Positions 1-7,837 of a DNA stretch of 64,000 bases are shown here, in pieces. Position numbers and translations under genes: made by a program. Source of the stretch: Bacillota bacterium (GTDB lineage: Bacteria > Bacillota > SHA-98 > UBA4971); NCBI GenBank assembly GCA_012516125.1, contig JAAYXB010000014.1, forward strand, positions 62,001 to 126,000. The letters are read 5' to 3'. The notes below the pieces were generated by a model. The model had not been told where the DNA came from, made no database searches, and saw only the letters and a program-made list of their open reading frames with translations. Positions within the stretch are counted from its first letter, which is position 1. Every line of letters starts with the position of its first letter.

Positions 1-1344
1 TTCGTCAGTGATGGATCGCACACAGGTGGCCTCTATGCCGTTCTCCGCCATGACCTCGCGGAACCTGCGGGCGCGGTCGTCGGTGGTCACCACCACGACC
101 ACCCGGTGGTTCTTTCTGCGCCAGGCCTTGAGGTCTTTCACCAGCAGGTCGAACTTGCCGTGATAGGGGCTTGCGGGCTTCGCCGAGAACGATCTGACTC
201 GGTCGGTATGGGTGAGGTCCGCGCCCCGGGCGAGCAGCACGAATTCCACGCGCTGGTGGCGGCCTAGGAAGGCCATGGCCTCCTCTGCGGACGCAAAGAG
301 CGAAGCCTCCGTCGGAAGCACCCTCCCGGCCTGCAGAAGCGTCGCGTATGCCTCGCGCACCTCGGCCTCGAAGCCAAGAAGCGCTTCCTTGAGGCGCGCC
401 GGCTCATCCACGACCACCACCGGGTCAGCCGCGTAGTCGAGGATGGTGTCCAGTTCAGGGTAGAATGCGGGAGCATACTGGTCATCGCCGTCAAAGAAGA
501 AGCCCTGACGAAGCTTTTCCAGGGCGGCGTCGGTACGATCCCGCAGCGATCTCGCTTCAACTGTACGCCCGAGACCCTCGAGCCGCCTGCATTGCGAGGC
601 AGCCTGTGCTTCGATACGGGTGAGGCCTGCATCGCGGGCGTCCGATGAAACGAGAAACTCACGGGCCGGCGCAATGCTCGCATGCCCGACCTCGCGGCTC
701 GACCGCTGGCTCGCCGGGTCGAACTCCCTTATTGAATCGATGTCGTCGTCGAAGAACTCGATCCGGAGCGGCGACGCGCTGTCAGGCGGGAACACGTCGA
801 GGATGTCTCCCCTTGCAGAGAACTGGCCGCGCCTTTCCACGAGCTCCGCCCTCTCGTAACCCATAGCCGCAAACCGCGCCGCAAGAGAGTCGCGGTCGTG
901 TCTTTCACCGGACTTGAGAGTGACCGCAAACCCTGAGAAAACCTCCGCCGGAACGAGCCTTCTCGCAAAAGCCCTGGCCGGCACGATCACCACAGCCCGC
1001 CTGCCCCTTGCCAGGCACGCCTTGACTGCGACTCTTTGCGCAAGCAAGTCGGTATTCTCCGCGGCCTCTTCGTGCGGCCATAGCTCGAGCGCAGGGAAAG
1101 TAAGCACCTCGCCCGGGGACAGGAGCGTGGCAAGGTCTTCTCCGAGCTTCTCCGCCTGCTGTGGGCTGTACGTCACTACGATGAACGGGCGCGCCGGGAT
1201 GCTGCGGTACAGCGCGGACAGGACGTAGCTCTTCATCGACCCTGCAAGGCCCAGAACCACCTGGGACGGTGTCCTTCTCTCGAGGCCAGATGCGATATTT
1301 GCGAACTCCGGGGACTCCCGAAGCACTGAGAGAAAGCTGTTCAA
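1..1344 (-). CDS. mfd: Mfd, transcription-repair coupling factor (N-terminal part, cut by window edge)
   Basis: Mfd releases RNA polymerase stalled at DNA damage and recruits UvrA. The first 448 codons are present; the rest lies beyond position 1. The visible part is the UvrB-like N-terminal module: GLAGSMKSY near residue 33 occupies the place of the degenerate Walker A loop, followed by the stretch MGYERAELVE and the signature GDILDVFPP, both typical of Mfd. No ATG is available near the homology start; a TTG at 1344 lies 8 nt after AGGAGG and gives MNSFLSVL, so I chose it. The frame is fully open to the window edge. The RNA polymerase-binding and translocase domains cannot be assessed. Confidence 0.92.
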   Translation of the reverse strand, partial: MNSFLSVLRESPEFANIASGLERRTPSQVVLGLAGSMKSYVLSALYRSIPARPFIVVTYSPQQAEKLGEDLATLLSPGEVLTFPALELWPHEEAAENTDLLAQRVAVKACLARGRRAVVIVPARAFARRLVPAEVFSGFAVTLKSGERHDRDSLAARFAAMGYERAELVERRGQFSARGDILDVFPPDSASPLRIEFFDDDIDSIREFDPASQRSSREVGHASIAPAREFLVSSDARDAGLTRIEAQAASQCRRLEGLGRTVEARSLRDRTDAALEKLRQGFFFDGDDQYAPAFYPELDTILDYAADPVVVVDEPARLKEALLGFEAEVREAYATLLQAGRVLPTEASLFASAEEAMAFLGRHQRVEFVLLARGADLTHTDRVRSFSAKPASPYHGKFDLLVKDLKAWRRKNHRVVVVVTTDDRARRFREVMAENGIEATCVRSITDE

Positions 1345-1400
1345 GAAGCACTCCTCCTGGGACCGGGATTCCGTGTGGACTATGCGTGTTACGCCCCGGG

Positions 1401-1440
1401 AACGGCGCGCCAAACGGCGCTCCAAGCGGAGCGCCTTGAC
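1401..1440. repeat. Fragment of the dispersed palindromic element (single internal hairpin)
   Basis: GGCGCTCC-AAGC-GGAGCGCC at 1416-1435 followed by TTGAC is nearly identical to one internal hairpin of the long palindromic elements at 21129, 29442 and 42138, where it reads GGCGCCCC-AAGC-GGGGCGCC. The rest of the element is not recognisable here, so this is a relic or an independently spread hairpin. It lies upstream of mfd. Confidence 0.5.
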
Positions 1441-1489
1441 GACACTTAGGTAGACCCTGGTAGACCCCGAATGTTGCCCATGCCGAAAA

Positions 1490-1521
1490 GGGCTTTAGCC
1501 CAAGACCCCCGTCTAAAGCCC
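1490..1521 (-). terminator. Rho-independent terminator of the feo operon
   Basis: GGGCTTTAG and CTAAAGCCC form a perfect 9-bp stem with a 14-nt loop. Read on the minus strand the stem is followed at once by TTTT. It lies 76 nt past the stop of the PrsW-like gene, where the speE-fur-feo transcript would end. Confidence 0.7.
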
Positions 1522-1597
1522 TACCGACACCGGCGTTTTCGATTGTCGCCTGCGCTTCATTATATTATCCGCGACGAAACTAAGTCAATCTCTTGCA

Positions 1598-2035
1598 TCA
1601 TGAGCGGCGGCCTGCGTCCATCAGTGCAACTATGGCGACGTTCCACAGGGCGTGGGCCACGGCCGCGGTGGTCACCGCGAGGAGCGGCTGTCGCGTGAGA
1701 GCGAGGACCGCCTGCGTCAGAGCGCCGAATGCGGTATGACTCAGAAAGCTCACCGCTCCCGCTGCAAACCCGGGCCCCGACCGCGAAGCCCGCCCCCGCC
1801 GTCCCGAGACGTCGTACACGGCCTCCACCGCGCCGAAACCAAGGTGCACCACGACCACGGGCGCTGCCATGGCCAGCGCGAACCCCGTCTTCGCAGCCTC
1901 CTCGACGCCCGGACCCAGCAGGAACGCGAGGAGCGGGCCGGGCCGCCCGCCGCGCGACGCCGCCCTGTTGAACAGGAAAGCCGCGCCCGACGCCAGGGCA
2001 GAGGCCGTAAGGGACCGTAGCCCCATCACAAGCAA
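1598..2035 (-). CDS. Small PrsW-like putative intramembrane metalloprotease
   Basis: A 145-residue, very hydrophobic protein with about four membrane segments. It carries the motif order of the PrsW/CPBP-type intramembrane proteases: EEAAK near residue 45, GAVEAVYD near 68, SHTAFG near 98 and AHALWN near 127. PrsW proteases cleave membrane-embedded anti-sigma factors; the substrate here is unknown. It is shorter than Bacillus PrsW (about 220 residues) and may be a minimal member. The gene starts 10 nt after feoA and is the last gene before the terminator, so it is probably co-transcribed with the iron-uptake genes. Family assignment rests on motif spacing only. Confidence 0.55.
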   Translation of the reverse strand: MLVMGLRSLTASALASGAAFLFNRAASRGGRPGPLLAFLLGPGVEEAAKTGFALAMAAPVVVVHLGFGAVEAVYDVSGRRGRASRSGPGFAAGAVSFLSHTAFGALTQAVLALTRQPLLAVTTAAVAHALWNVAIVALMDAGRRS

Positions 2036-2045
2036 AGCTTTTCTA

Positions 2046-2375
2046 TCATCCCTTCGCGCCGCGAGGCCGCTCTTCCGCGCGGATCACCCGTTCCACCTCG
2101 ATTCGCTCCGCAATGGCTCGGTCCACGGCGACCCGCGTGTTCCCGACCTCGAAGACGAATGCCGGGAAGGTCAGATCGACTCTGACCTCGCTTCCCGGAA
2201 TGACGGCCATGGCAAGAAGCTTCTGAAGGAGCGGTGCGCTCGCGTTCCTGACATGCACCACGCGCCCTCGCTCGCCGACCCCGAGCGCCGCCAGCGGGCA
2301 TGTGAGCCGCGGGCGCTCGCCACTTATTGTGCCGCATCGCGCGCGGAATATCCTTGCCCCGCTGCCCCCATTCAC
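2046..2375 (-). CDS. feoA: FeoA, ferrous iron transport accessory protein
   Basis: FeoA is a small SH3-like cytoplasmic partner of FeoB. The product has 109 residues; the FeoA core begins at LAALGVGERGRVVHV and continues through LLQKLLAMAVIPGSEV and ends in a basic-acidic tail. The start is a GTG whose last two bases are the first two of the feoB stop TGA (GTGA overlap), indicating translational coupling. That start gives an N-terminal extension of roughly 25 residues over usual FeoA proteins (about 75-85), so initiation may occur later, but no closer start codon is in frame. Confidence 0.8.
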   Translation of the reverse strand: MNGGSGARIFRARCGTISGERPRLTCPLAALGVGERGRVVHVRNASAPLLQKLLAMAVIPGSEVRVDLTFPAFVFEVGNTRVAVDRAIAERIEVERVIRAEERPRGAKG

Positions 2376-3946
2376 GGCAGAGCACCGGTCCCCGTCAGGA
2401 TCAGGTTGAGGACATAACCCGAAGCAAAGGCGACCACCAGGGTCACCCCGGTGATGGCGAGCGCGGCGCGCGAGCCGCGTTCCTTCCACATCATGGCGAA
2501 CTGCGCGACGCACGGCACGAATAGCGTCAGAGAGACCGACGCCACGACAAGCTGCGATCCGGTCAGCTTTCCGGCCCTCGCGAGGTCGTACAGTCCTGCT
2601 GCACCGTAGTCCCGCCGGAAAAAGCCGAAGAGGAACGCGAACGCCGCCTCCGACGGCAGGCCGATGAGCCTCACCGGGACCTCCAGCCCCTTGAGCACCA
2701 GCTGAAACAGGCCTATCATCCTGCCGATCCAGACAACGAGGCTCGCGCCCATGAAAAGCGGCATGACTTCGACGAAGTACCATTTCATGCGAGTGAAGGT
2801 TTTGGCGAGCACGTTCGACATAACCGGCACCCGGAGCGGGGGCACCTCCATGTAGAAAACCGGCCTTTCGCCCGGAAGGAACCGCGAGGATGCGCGCCCC
2901 GCAGCAAGGAATGCGGCGCCCACCACGCCCGCCCACAGGAAAAGGGCCCGCGGCCTACTCGCGAGCATCCCCAGGATCACGCCGAGCTGTGCTGAGCATG
3001 GCACTGCGAGCGCCAGGAGCAGTGTGGCGATGGTCCGTTCCCGCCTGGTCTCGAGGGTCCGCGTCACCATCGTGGCCATGGTGCCACAGCCGAAGCCCAG
3101 GGTTATCGGGATCACCGCCCGTCCGCTGAGCCCGACCAGCTTGAAGGCCCTGTCCGCCATGAGGGCGAGCCTCGGCAGGTAGCCGGTGTCCTCAAGGACC
3201 GAGAACATCAGGAAGAACGTGCCCACGATCGGGAGCACGATTGCCACCGAGTAGCGAAGCCCCAGCGTGATGACGCCATATTCGCCGGCGATAAGCTCCC
3301 TCAGAGCAACACTGCCTATGTGCCGTGCTACAAGGGCGTTCACGACAGGGTTTACCACATCGCCGAACAGGCGCCTCTCGAGGAAGTCCACCACGGTGCC
3401 GGCGCCGAACACTCCCACGAACCTATACAAACCAAAGTACAGAACGAGTAGGAGCAAAGGAATCGCCGTCGGTGGGAAGAGCGTCAGGAAATCCAGGGCC
3501 TGCGCAGCCCGGCTCACGTGGCGCGGACCTGTCGTGGTCACCCGCCGGGCGATGAGGTCCGCCCGCTCCTGGCGCTCCAGGCCGATGAGATACGGCAGGG
3601 GCATATCGTAGCGGCTCACGGCCCGCTCCACGGTCTTGCGGACCCTTTCGTAGCGCTCGCGGCCCTCGGTGCGCCGCACAAGGGTGTGCACGTCCCTATC
3701 ACCGGAGAGGAGCAAGAGCGCGATGGCCCTCCTCGACATGCGGTAACGCCCCTGGAGCACGGCCTCGATCTCACGCGCCGCGCGCTCTATCGGGCCCTCG
3801 GAGCCCCTTGAGATGCGTGCAGGTGATGCCGCCGGAGATACCAGAGACACCCTGGACACGTGCCGCCACCCTGTCCTTGAGCGCGTCCACCCCGAGGCCG
3901 CGCGTGAGCACCGTGCCGACCACGGGCACACCGAGCTCGCGTTCAA
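2372..3946 (-). CDS. feoB: FeoB, ferrous iron permease, C-terminal part (separated by a frameshift)
   Basis: This frame holds the helical linker (MSRRAIALLLLSGD) and all the transmembrane part of FeoB: the Gate motifs LPIVGTFFLMFSVLEDTGYLPR and GCGTMATMV are present, as is the second Gate with PCSAQLGV and a later PCVAQF. FeoB moves Fe2+ across the inner membrane. Homology enters this frame only at about 3830 (ARISRGSEGPIERAA); upstream residues back to 3946 are out-of-frame translation of the G domain. The N-terminal G domain is complete in another frame (3771-4343), so the gene is split by a one-base shift between roughly 3790 and 3840. No ribosome-binding site for separate translation is evident. 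Confidence 0.8.
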   Translation of the reverse strand: MNASSVCPWSARCSRAASGWTRSRTGWRHVSRVSLVSPAASPARISRGSEGPIERAAREIEAVLQGRYRMSRRAIALLLLSGDRDVHTLVRRTEGRERYERVRKTVERAVSRYDMPLPYLIGLERQERADLIARRVTTTGPRHVSRAAQALDFLTLFPPTAIPLLLLVLYFGLYRFVGVFGAGTVVDFLERRLFGDVVNPVVNALVARHIGSVALRELIAGEYGVITLGLRYSVAIVLPIVGTFFLMFSVLEDTGYLPRLALMADRAFKLVGLSGRAVIPITLGFGCGTMATMVTRTLETRRERTIATLLLALAVPCSAQLGVILGMLASRPRALFLWAGVVGAAFLAAGRASSRFLPGERPVFYMEVPPLRVPVMSNVLAKTFTRMKWYFVEVMPLFMGASLVVWIGRMIGLFQLVLKGLEVPVRLIGLPSEAAFAFLFGFFRRDYGAAGLYDLARAGKLTGSQLVVASVSLTLFVPCVAQFAMMWKERGSRAALAITGVTLVVAFASGYVLNLILTGTGALP

Positions 3947-4343
3947 GGCCTGGGATGTCTACTCTTATCCCTATGCGCTCGGCCTCGTCCAGTATGTTCA
4001 CTCCGAGGACCAGCGGGAACCCAGCCTCGATGAGCTGCAGGGTGAAGGGAATCATCCGGCGGAGGTTGCGCGCGTCCACCACGTTCACCACGATGTCGAC
4101 GTCCTCAGCAAGGAGAAGTGACAGCGTCACGCGCTCCTCCTCGGTGATGGGCACGAGCGAATACGCGCCCGGCGTGTCTATGACCTCGAAGGGGATGCCG
4201 CGGATCCTGGCGAGGCCACGCGAAACCTCGACCGTGGTCCCAGGGTAGTTGGACACGGTGGCGTACGCGCCAGTGAGGGCGTTGAACAGCACGCTCTTGC
4301 CGACGTTGGGAGCCCCGACGATGGCAAGCTTCCTTCGGCGCAC
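3771..4343 (-). CDS. feoB: FeoB, N-terminal GTP-binding domain (separated by a frameshift)
   Basis: The G-protein domain of FeoB: G1 GAPNVGKS at residues 10-17, a G2 threonine in NYPGTTVE, G3 DTPGAYS, and NILDEAERIGI in the G4 position. GTP hydrolysis here regulates iron flux through the membrane domain. The start is GTG at 4343 with GGAGG 11 nt upstream, 50 nt after the fur stop. After SGGITCTH the frame runs into non-FeoB sequence and stops, while the linker and permease continue in another frame. A single-base error or mutation near 3800-3840 is the simplest explanation; a true two-protein FeoB is the alternative. Confidence 0.85.
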   Translation of the reverse strand: MRRRKLAIVGAPNVGKSVLFNALTGAYATVSNYPGTTVEVSRGLARIRGIPFEVIDTPGAYSLVPITEEERVTLSLLLAEDVDIVVNVVDARNLRRMIPFTLQLIEAGFPLVLGVNILDEAERIGIRVDIPGLERELGVPVVGTVLTRGLGVDALKDRVAARVQGVSGISGGITCTHLKGLRGPDRARGA

Positions 4344-4393
4344 GAGAGATCTCGCCTCCGAGCGCAGGTTCAGGAATGGAAATCAGGATTATG

Positions 4394-5068
4394 TTATTCG
4401 TCGTCACGGGTGTTTGCTCCGAACTCTCCTGAGCCCGGGCCAGTCTGAGATTGGGAGTCGGGGTGGGGGTGGACACTGAGCTGGGAATGGGGCTGCGGCT
4501 GGGATTGGGGATAAGGATAGGGATGGGGATGGGGATGGGGATGGCGCCAGGCCTCGCCCTGCGCTCGGGGCTGGGTCAGGGTCTGGGCCTCATCCTGGGC
4601 CTGGGCCGCCTCGCGCGCGCCCCGCGCGGCGGCCTGACACTGCCGGCAGTACCCGTAGACCCTGAGGCTGTGGTCCACGATGTCGAACCCGGTGCGTTCG
4701 GAGATGGCCTCCTCTATATCGTCGAGAAGGTCCTCGTTGAACTCGGAGATGCCACCGCAGCTCAGGCATATGAGGTGATGGTGGTAGTGCTTCTGGAACT
4801 CAGGGTTGAACTCGTACCGGCTTCCTTCCTCGCCGAACTGCAGCTTGTGGATGATGCCGAGGTTCTCGAAGACCTCGAGGGCCCGGTACACGGTGGCAAG
4901 ACCGATGTCCGGGCACTCCTCCTTCGTGCGCCGGTATATCTCGTCAGCAGAAAGATGCAGGTCCGCATGCTTCACCAGGACGCGCAGAATGGCCTCTCGC
5001 TGCGGGGTCAATCGCAGGTCTTTCTCAGCAAGAAGCTCCCTTATGTCCGAAAGCTCCCTGGGCACCAC
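4394..5068 (-). CDS. fur: Fur/PerR-family metal-responsive repressor with long His-Pro tail
   Basis: Residues 1-145 are a complete Fur-family protein: winged helix (LTPQREAILRVL, IGLATVYRALEVFENLG), the metal cluster KHYHHHLICLSCG and the structural-zinc pair CRQC near residue 141. Ordinary Fur ends about here; this protein continues for about 80 residues of low complexity, with repeated HPHP, YPYP and QPQP units and a acidic end, encoded by a GGGATG/GGGATA-type hexamer. Start GTG at 5068 with AGGAGG 4 nt upstream; 22 nt after speE. It sits directly before feoBA and most likely controls it. Whether the tail binds metal is inference; Fur, PerR and Zur cannot be told apart by sequence alone. 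Confidence 0.88.
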   Translation of the reverse strand: MVPRELSDIRELLAEKDLRLTPQREAILRVLVKHADLHLSADEIYRRTKEECPDIGLATVYRALEVFENLGIIHKLQFGEEGSRYEFNPEFQKHYHHHLICLSCGGISEFNEDLLDDIEEAISERTGFDIVDHSLRVYGYCRQCQAAARGAREAAQAQDEAQTLTQPRAQGEAWRHPHPHPHPYPYPQSQPQPHSQLSVHPHPDSQSQTGPGSGEFGANTRDDE

Positions 5069-5090
5069 GCCACCTCCTGTTTGCGGCCCC

Positions 5091-5966
5091 TTACGGGCCT
5101 GCGGGCCCTGGGACCTGCGGGCTTTGCGGGCTTTTTAGGCTTTGTGGGCGCACAAGCTGCTCCACGAACTTCGGCAGCACGAACGCAGCCCTGTGGACCT
5201 CAGGCGTGTAATAGCGCGTCTTCAGGTCCACGGTCCGCGCGTCCCAGACCGGGTCATGCTTCTTCGACGCGAGCACAAAACTCCACAGCGCTCCGGGGTA
5301 GGAGGGAATCACGGCAAGGTAAAGCCGCACTATGGGAAAGATCTGCCGAAGGTCACGAACGACCCGCCCTATGAGCTCGCCGTGGAAGAACGGCGACTCC
5401 ATCTGGGCACAGAACACCCCGTCGTCGGTCAGGGACCGGTGCGAGGCACGATAGAAGTCCTCCGAGAAAAGCACGGCCCCGGGACCTACGGGATCGGTGG
5501 AGTCACAGATGATGACATCGTACTCGCCGGGATGGGACCTGACGTGCTCGGCTCCGTCGCCGACCATTATGTGGCACCTGGGGTCCTGGAGAGAGCTGGA
5601 CAGGTGCGGAAGGTGCCGACGGCTTGCTTCGATGACCCCCTCGTCTATCTCGGCCAGCACGGCGGTCTCCACTGAGCCGTGCTTGAGCACCTCACGGATG
5701 CTGCCGCCGTCGCCCCCGCCTACCACAAGGACCTTCCGAGGGCACGGGTGGGTGCACAGGGGTACGTGAGTGATCATTTCGTGATACACGAACTCGTCCA
5801 GGTCGGTGGTCATGACGTAGCCGTCGAGGACGAGAACCCTCCTGTTATCGACGGTCTCAAGCACCGCGATGTCCTGGTACCTGGTCTTTTCGCGGTGGAT
5901 AGTCCGGGCGACCTTCAGAGACAGCGCAACGCCCGGATTCTGCTTTTCGGTGAACCAGAGTTCCAC
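5091..5966 (-). CDS. speE: Spermidine synthase (polyamine aminopropyltransferase)
   Basis: Transfers aminopropyl from decarboxylated S-adenosylmethionine to putrescine. The glycine-rich cofactor loop VVGGGDGGSIREV, the acidic LAEIDEGVIEASRRHLP and the catalytic region CDSTDPVGPGAVLFSEDFY are all present. I start at GTG 5966 (MELWFTEK), where spermidine synthases begin and which has GGGAGG 7 nt upstream; an open frame extends 23 codons further but lacks homology. Length about 291 residues, with a proline-rich tail past the usual end. It is the first gene of the speE-fur-feo run. Confidence 0.93.
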   Translation of the reverse strand: MELWFTEKQNPGVALSLKVARTIHREKTRYQDIAVLETVDNRRVLVLDGYVMTTDLDEFVYHEMITHVPLCTHPCPRKVLVVGGGDGGSIREVLKHGSVETAVLAEIDEGVIEASRRHLPHLSSSLQDPRCHIMVGDGAEHVRSHPGEYDVIICDSTDPVGPGAVLFSEDFYRASHRSLTDDGVFCAQMESPFFHGELIGRVVRDLRQIFPIVRLYLAVIPSYPGALWSFVLASKKHDPVWDARTVDLKTRYYTPEVHRAAFVLPKFVEQLVRPQSLKSPQSPQVPGPAGP

Positions 5967-6197
5967 ACCTCCGCCTCCCTTTCGGCCCGGGATTTCTCGC
6001 GCCGCTATTATATTCCTGGGCACAGGGCATGTCAACGATGGAAGGGGAGGCGCGTGGGAGCGGAGAGGCAGAAGAGCGAAGCAGCGGAGGCATGAGGCCG
6101 ACGTGCTGCAGCCGACGAGACGCGCAAGCCGGGCGCAAAGCCCGCGCCCGGCTGCAGGAACCGAGTGTGCCGTATGTGCTGCCGAGAAGAGGCGAGG

Positions 6198-6572
6198 TCA
6201 CCTGCTATATCCGGCGGCCCTGGGTTTGAATGTCTTGCACATGGTATGTTCAGACGCCCAGGCCGTGAACTCGCCTCCGCCGAGGGTCTCGCCGCGCTCA
6301 CCGGTTCGGCCGATCCCCACGTCGCCGCCCCTGGCTGCGCCACGAGTTTCCTCACGCTCACCGATTCGGCCAACCTCCACGTCGACGCCTCTCGCCGCAC
6401 CGCGGGCTCCGCTGCGTTCACCTATTCGGCCGACCTCCATGCCGGCGCCTCTTGCCGCGCCGCGCTGGGCGGGGTTCCTGTTCACCTCGATGGCGTCAGC
6501 CTCACAAACGTTGCCCGAGCCCCAGTAAACGCACTCGCTTACCGTGCATTTCACCCCAGTTATCCTACCCAT
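6198..6572 (-). CDS. DUF1540 protein interrupted by three 20-residue repeats
   Basis: The N-terminal part, VKCTVSECVYWGSGNVCEA, and the C-terminal part, SEHTMCKTFKP, are the two halves of a DUF1540 domain, a small family with four conserved cysteines thought to bind metal and found mainly in Bacillota. In normal members the halves are a few residues apart. Here three tandem 20-residue units (GAARGxDVEVGRIGER type) are inserted between them in frame. The start at 6572 has GGAGGTG about 7 nt upstream. It is about 124 residues against the usual 45-60. Function of the family is unknown. Confidence 0.7.
   Translation of the reverse strand: MGRITGVKCTVSECVYWGSGNVCEADAIEVNRNPAQRGAARGAGMEVGRIGERSGARGAARGVDVEVGRIGEREETRGAARGGDVGIGRTGERGETLGGGEFTAWASEHTMCKTFKPRAAGYSR
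6282..6461 (-). repeat. Three tandem 60-bp repeats inside the DUF1540 gene
   Basis: Three consecutive 60-bp units encode residues of the form GAARG..(M/V)(E/G)(V/I)GR(I/T)GER. The units differ at several bases, so this is not a recent perfect duplication. All are a multiple of three and keep the reading frame. Confidence 0.85.
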
Positions 6573-6690
6573 CCTCATCACCTCCACCCAAAAGGGTGCC
6601 ACGGGAATGAGATTTTATGCCTTCCAGTGACGCTTGTCGCCGCGGTTCCCGGCGGACCCGTGGTGTGCGTCACCCGTCCCAATTCGAGGC

Positions 6691-6783
6691 GAAGAACCCG
6701 TGACATGCGTCAACTGTCGGCCCAAGCGACTGCAGCGACGCCAACAAGGGCAATATCAGGAGATCCATACGTAACAACATAGT
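6691..6783 (+). ncRNA. Repeated 5' element, copy 1 (candidate structured RNA upstream of the AbrB-type gene)
   Basis: The stretch beginning GACCCGTGACATGCGTCAAC-like and ending ATCCATACGTAAC matches a second locus at 25846-25929 over nearly its whole length, with scattered substitutions and a few gaps. Near the ends TGCGT and ACGTA can pair (one G-U), and the second copy has CTACGT/ACGTAG at the same places, so the stem is kept by compensating changes. Both copies lie on the plus strand upstream of a plus-strand gene. No known riboswitch consensus was recognised. It could also be a relic of a mobile element. Confidence 0.4.
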
Positions 6784-6917
6784 CTTAGCTACAAGCAGCC
6801 GGTGCTTTCTCGCGCCATCCTCAGGGCTGAATACGCTCCCGGCCGTAGACAATACTATGGGTAACGACGCAGCCGATGAAACCCCCTTACCATTCCATGC
6901 AGGAGGCACCACGTGAC

Positions 6918-7121
6918 GTGGCCGAGTACATCCTCGAGATCGACAAAAAAGGCAGGATCACCCTGCCTCAGGATCTGCTCGTGCAGCACAGGCTGGCAGC
7001 GGGAGACAAGCTGGTAGTGAGATCGCGCCACGGGAGGATTGAGGCGCAAAAGCTGGCCATGACCCACCTGGAGCAGGCGCAGATAGCCCGCAGGCCCGTG
7101 GAAAGGCGCATCCTTCAATAG
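6918..7121 (+). CDS. AbrB/SpoVT-type small DNA-binding protein
   Basis: A single swapped-hairpin AbrB domain: YILEIDKKGRITLPQDLL followed by AAGDKLVVRSRHG. Such proteins are transition-state or sporulation regulators, or antitoxins. No toxin gene lies beside it. The GTG at 6918 has AGGAGG 11 nt upstream and gives 67 residues; an ATG at 6876 would add 14 residues but lacks a ribosome-binding site. The 3' end overlaps the convergent triphosphatase gene by 7 bp. Confidence 0.75.
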   Translation: MAEYILEIDKKGRITLPQDLLVQHRLAAGDKLVVRSRHGRIEAQKLAMTHLEQAQIARRPVERRILQ

Positions 7122-7765
7122 CAGGCCGCAGCATCATCGGATGGACCGCTCGAGCCGGGCGTGCCGTCAGAGCGCGTGTGGCCCAGCGCCGCACCGCCAC
7201 CACGCCCACCCTCCCCGGCATAGTGCTCCGGGCGAAGCAGCTTGACCAGGGCGCAGGTTATCGTGTATTCCCACGACTTCTCGCGCGGGAGCAACCCGCA
7301 TGTGAAGTATCCGATGGCCCCCAGTTTCTGCTTGGAGTTGTGGACCCCTGTGAGCTCGTCCATAACCGGGCCAAGCTCGCGCCCGGCGGCTATCTCGCGC
7401 CCAACGGCGGGCGGAAGGGGCATCGAGGCGCCACGCGCGACTGAGAGGACCCCGTCGCGGGTGATTATGGCGCACCATCCGATAAGATGGGCCTCGCGCT
7501 CCCCGCCATCGCCCTCGCCCCCGCTCTCGAACGCGACGCCGCCCTCAAGCCCGACGCCCACGTCTGCGTCGGTCGTTGCGAGCACATGCGCGGCGCGCGC
7601 CACGGCGCACCGGCGGGTCTCGTCATCGCCCAGGGGCTGGTCGGGCAGGCCCAGATCAACATCGATTCCTTCAACTTTGATGTCCCTGTCGCGAAAAGCC
7701 CGGGCGAACACGCTTCGCACCGCCCGGACCTTCACGGGGTTCGTGGAGCCGACTATGACTTCCAC
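7115..7765 (-). CDS. Inosine/xanthosine triphosphatase (YjjX/DUF84 family)
   Basis: Hydrolyses non-canonical purine nucleoside triphosphates (ITP, XTP) to keep them out of nucleic acid. The start VGSTNPVKVRAVRSVF, the LGLPDQPLGDDETRRCAVARA region, VGLEGGVA and the C-terminal NSKQKLGAIGYFTCG are typical of the family. Start GTG at 7765, with GGAGGG 9 nt upstream. The last 30 residues are Gly/Ser-rich and beyond the family core. It overlaps the AbrB-type gene tail to tail. Confidence 0.88.
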   Translation of the reverse strand: MEVIVGSTNPVKVRAVRSVFARAFRDRDIKVEGIDVDLGLPDQPLGDDETRRCAVARAAHVLATTDADVGVGLEGGVAFESGGEGDGGEREAHLIGWCAIITRDGVLSVARGASMPLPPAVGREIAAGRELGPVMDELTGVHNSKQKLGAIGYFTCGLLPREKSWEYTITCALVKLLRPEHYAGEGGRGGGAALGHTRSDGTPGSSGPSDDAAACY

Positions 7766-7837
7766 CTGGTGGTTCCCTCCGCATACAGTGGACAGACTAA
7801 AGAGGCATAGGCCGAGAGTCTCGTTCGTCCCGCGGCC

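Noticed and set aside
2890-3129. Plus-strand frames inside feoB
   Set aside because: They are antisense to well-conserved FeoB membrane segments and lack start signals.
4451-5374. A 307-codon plus-strand frame
   Set aside because: Antisense to fur and the end of speE; the Gly/Leu-rich start is the complement of the fur hexamer repeat.
6691-6783. Cyclic-di-GMP (GEMM) or other known riboswitch for the repeated 5' element
   Set aside because: The conserved GEMM core and tetraloop-receptor sequences are absent, and no other consensus I know fits.
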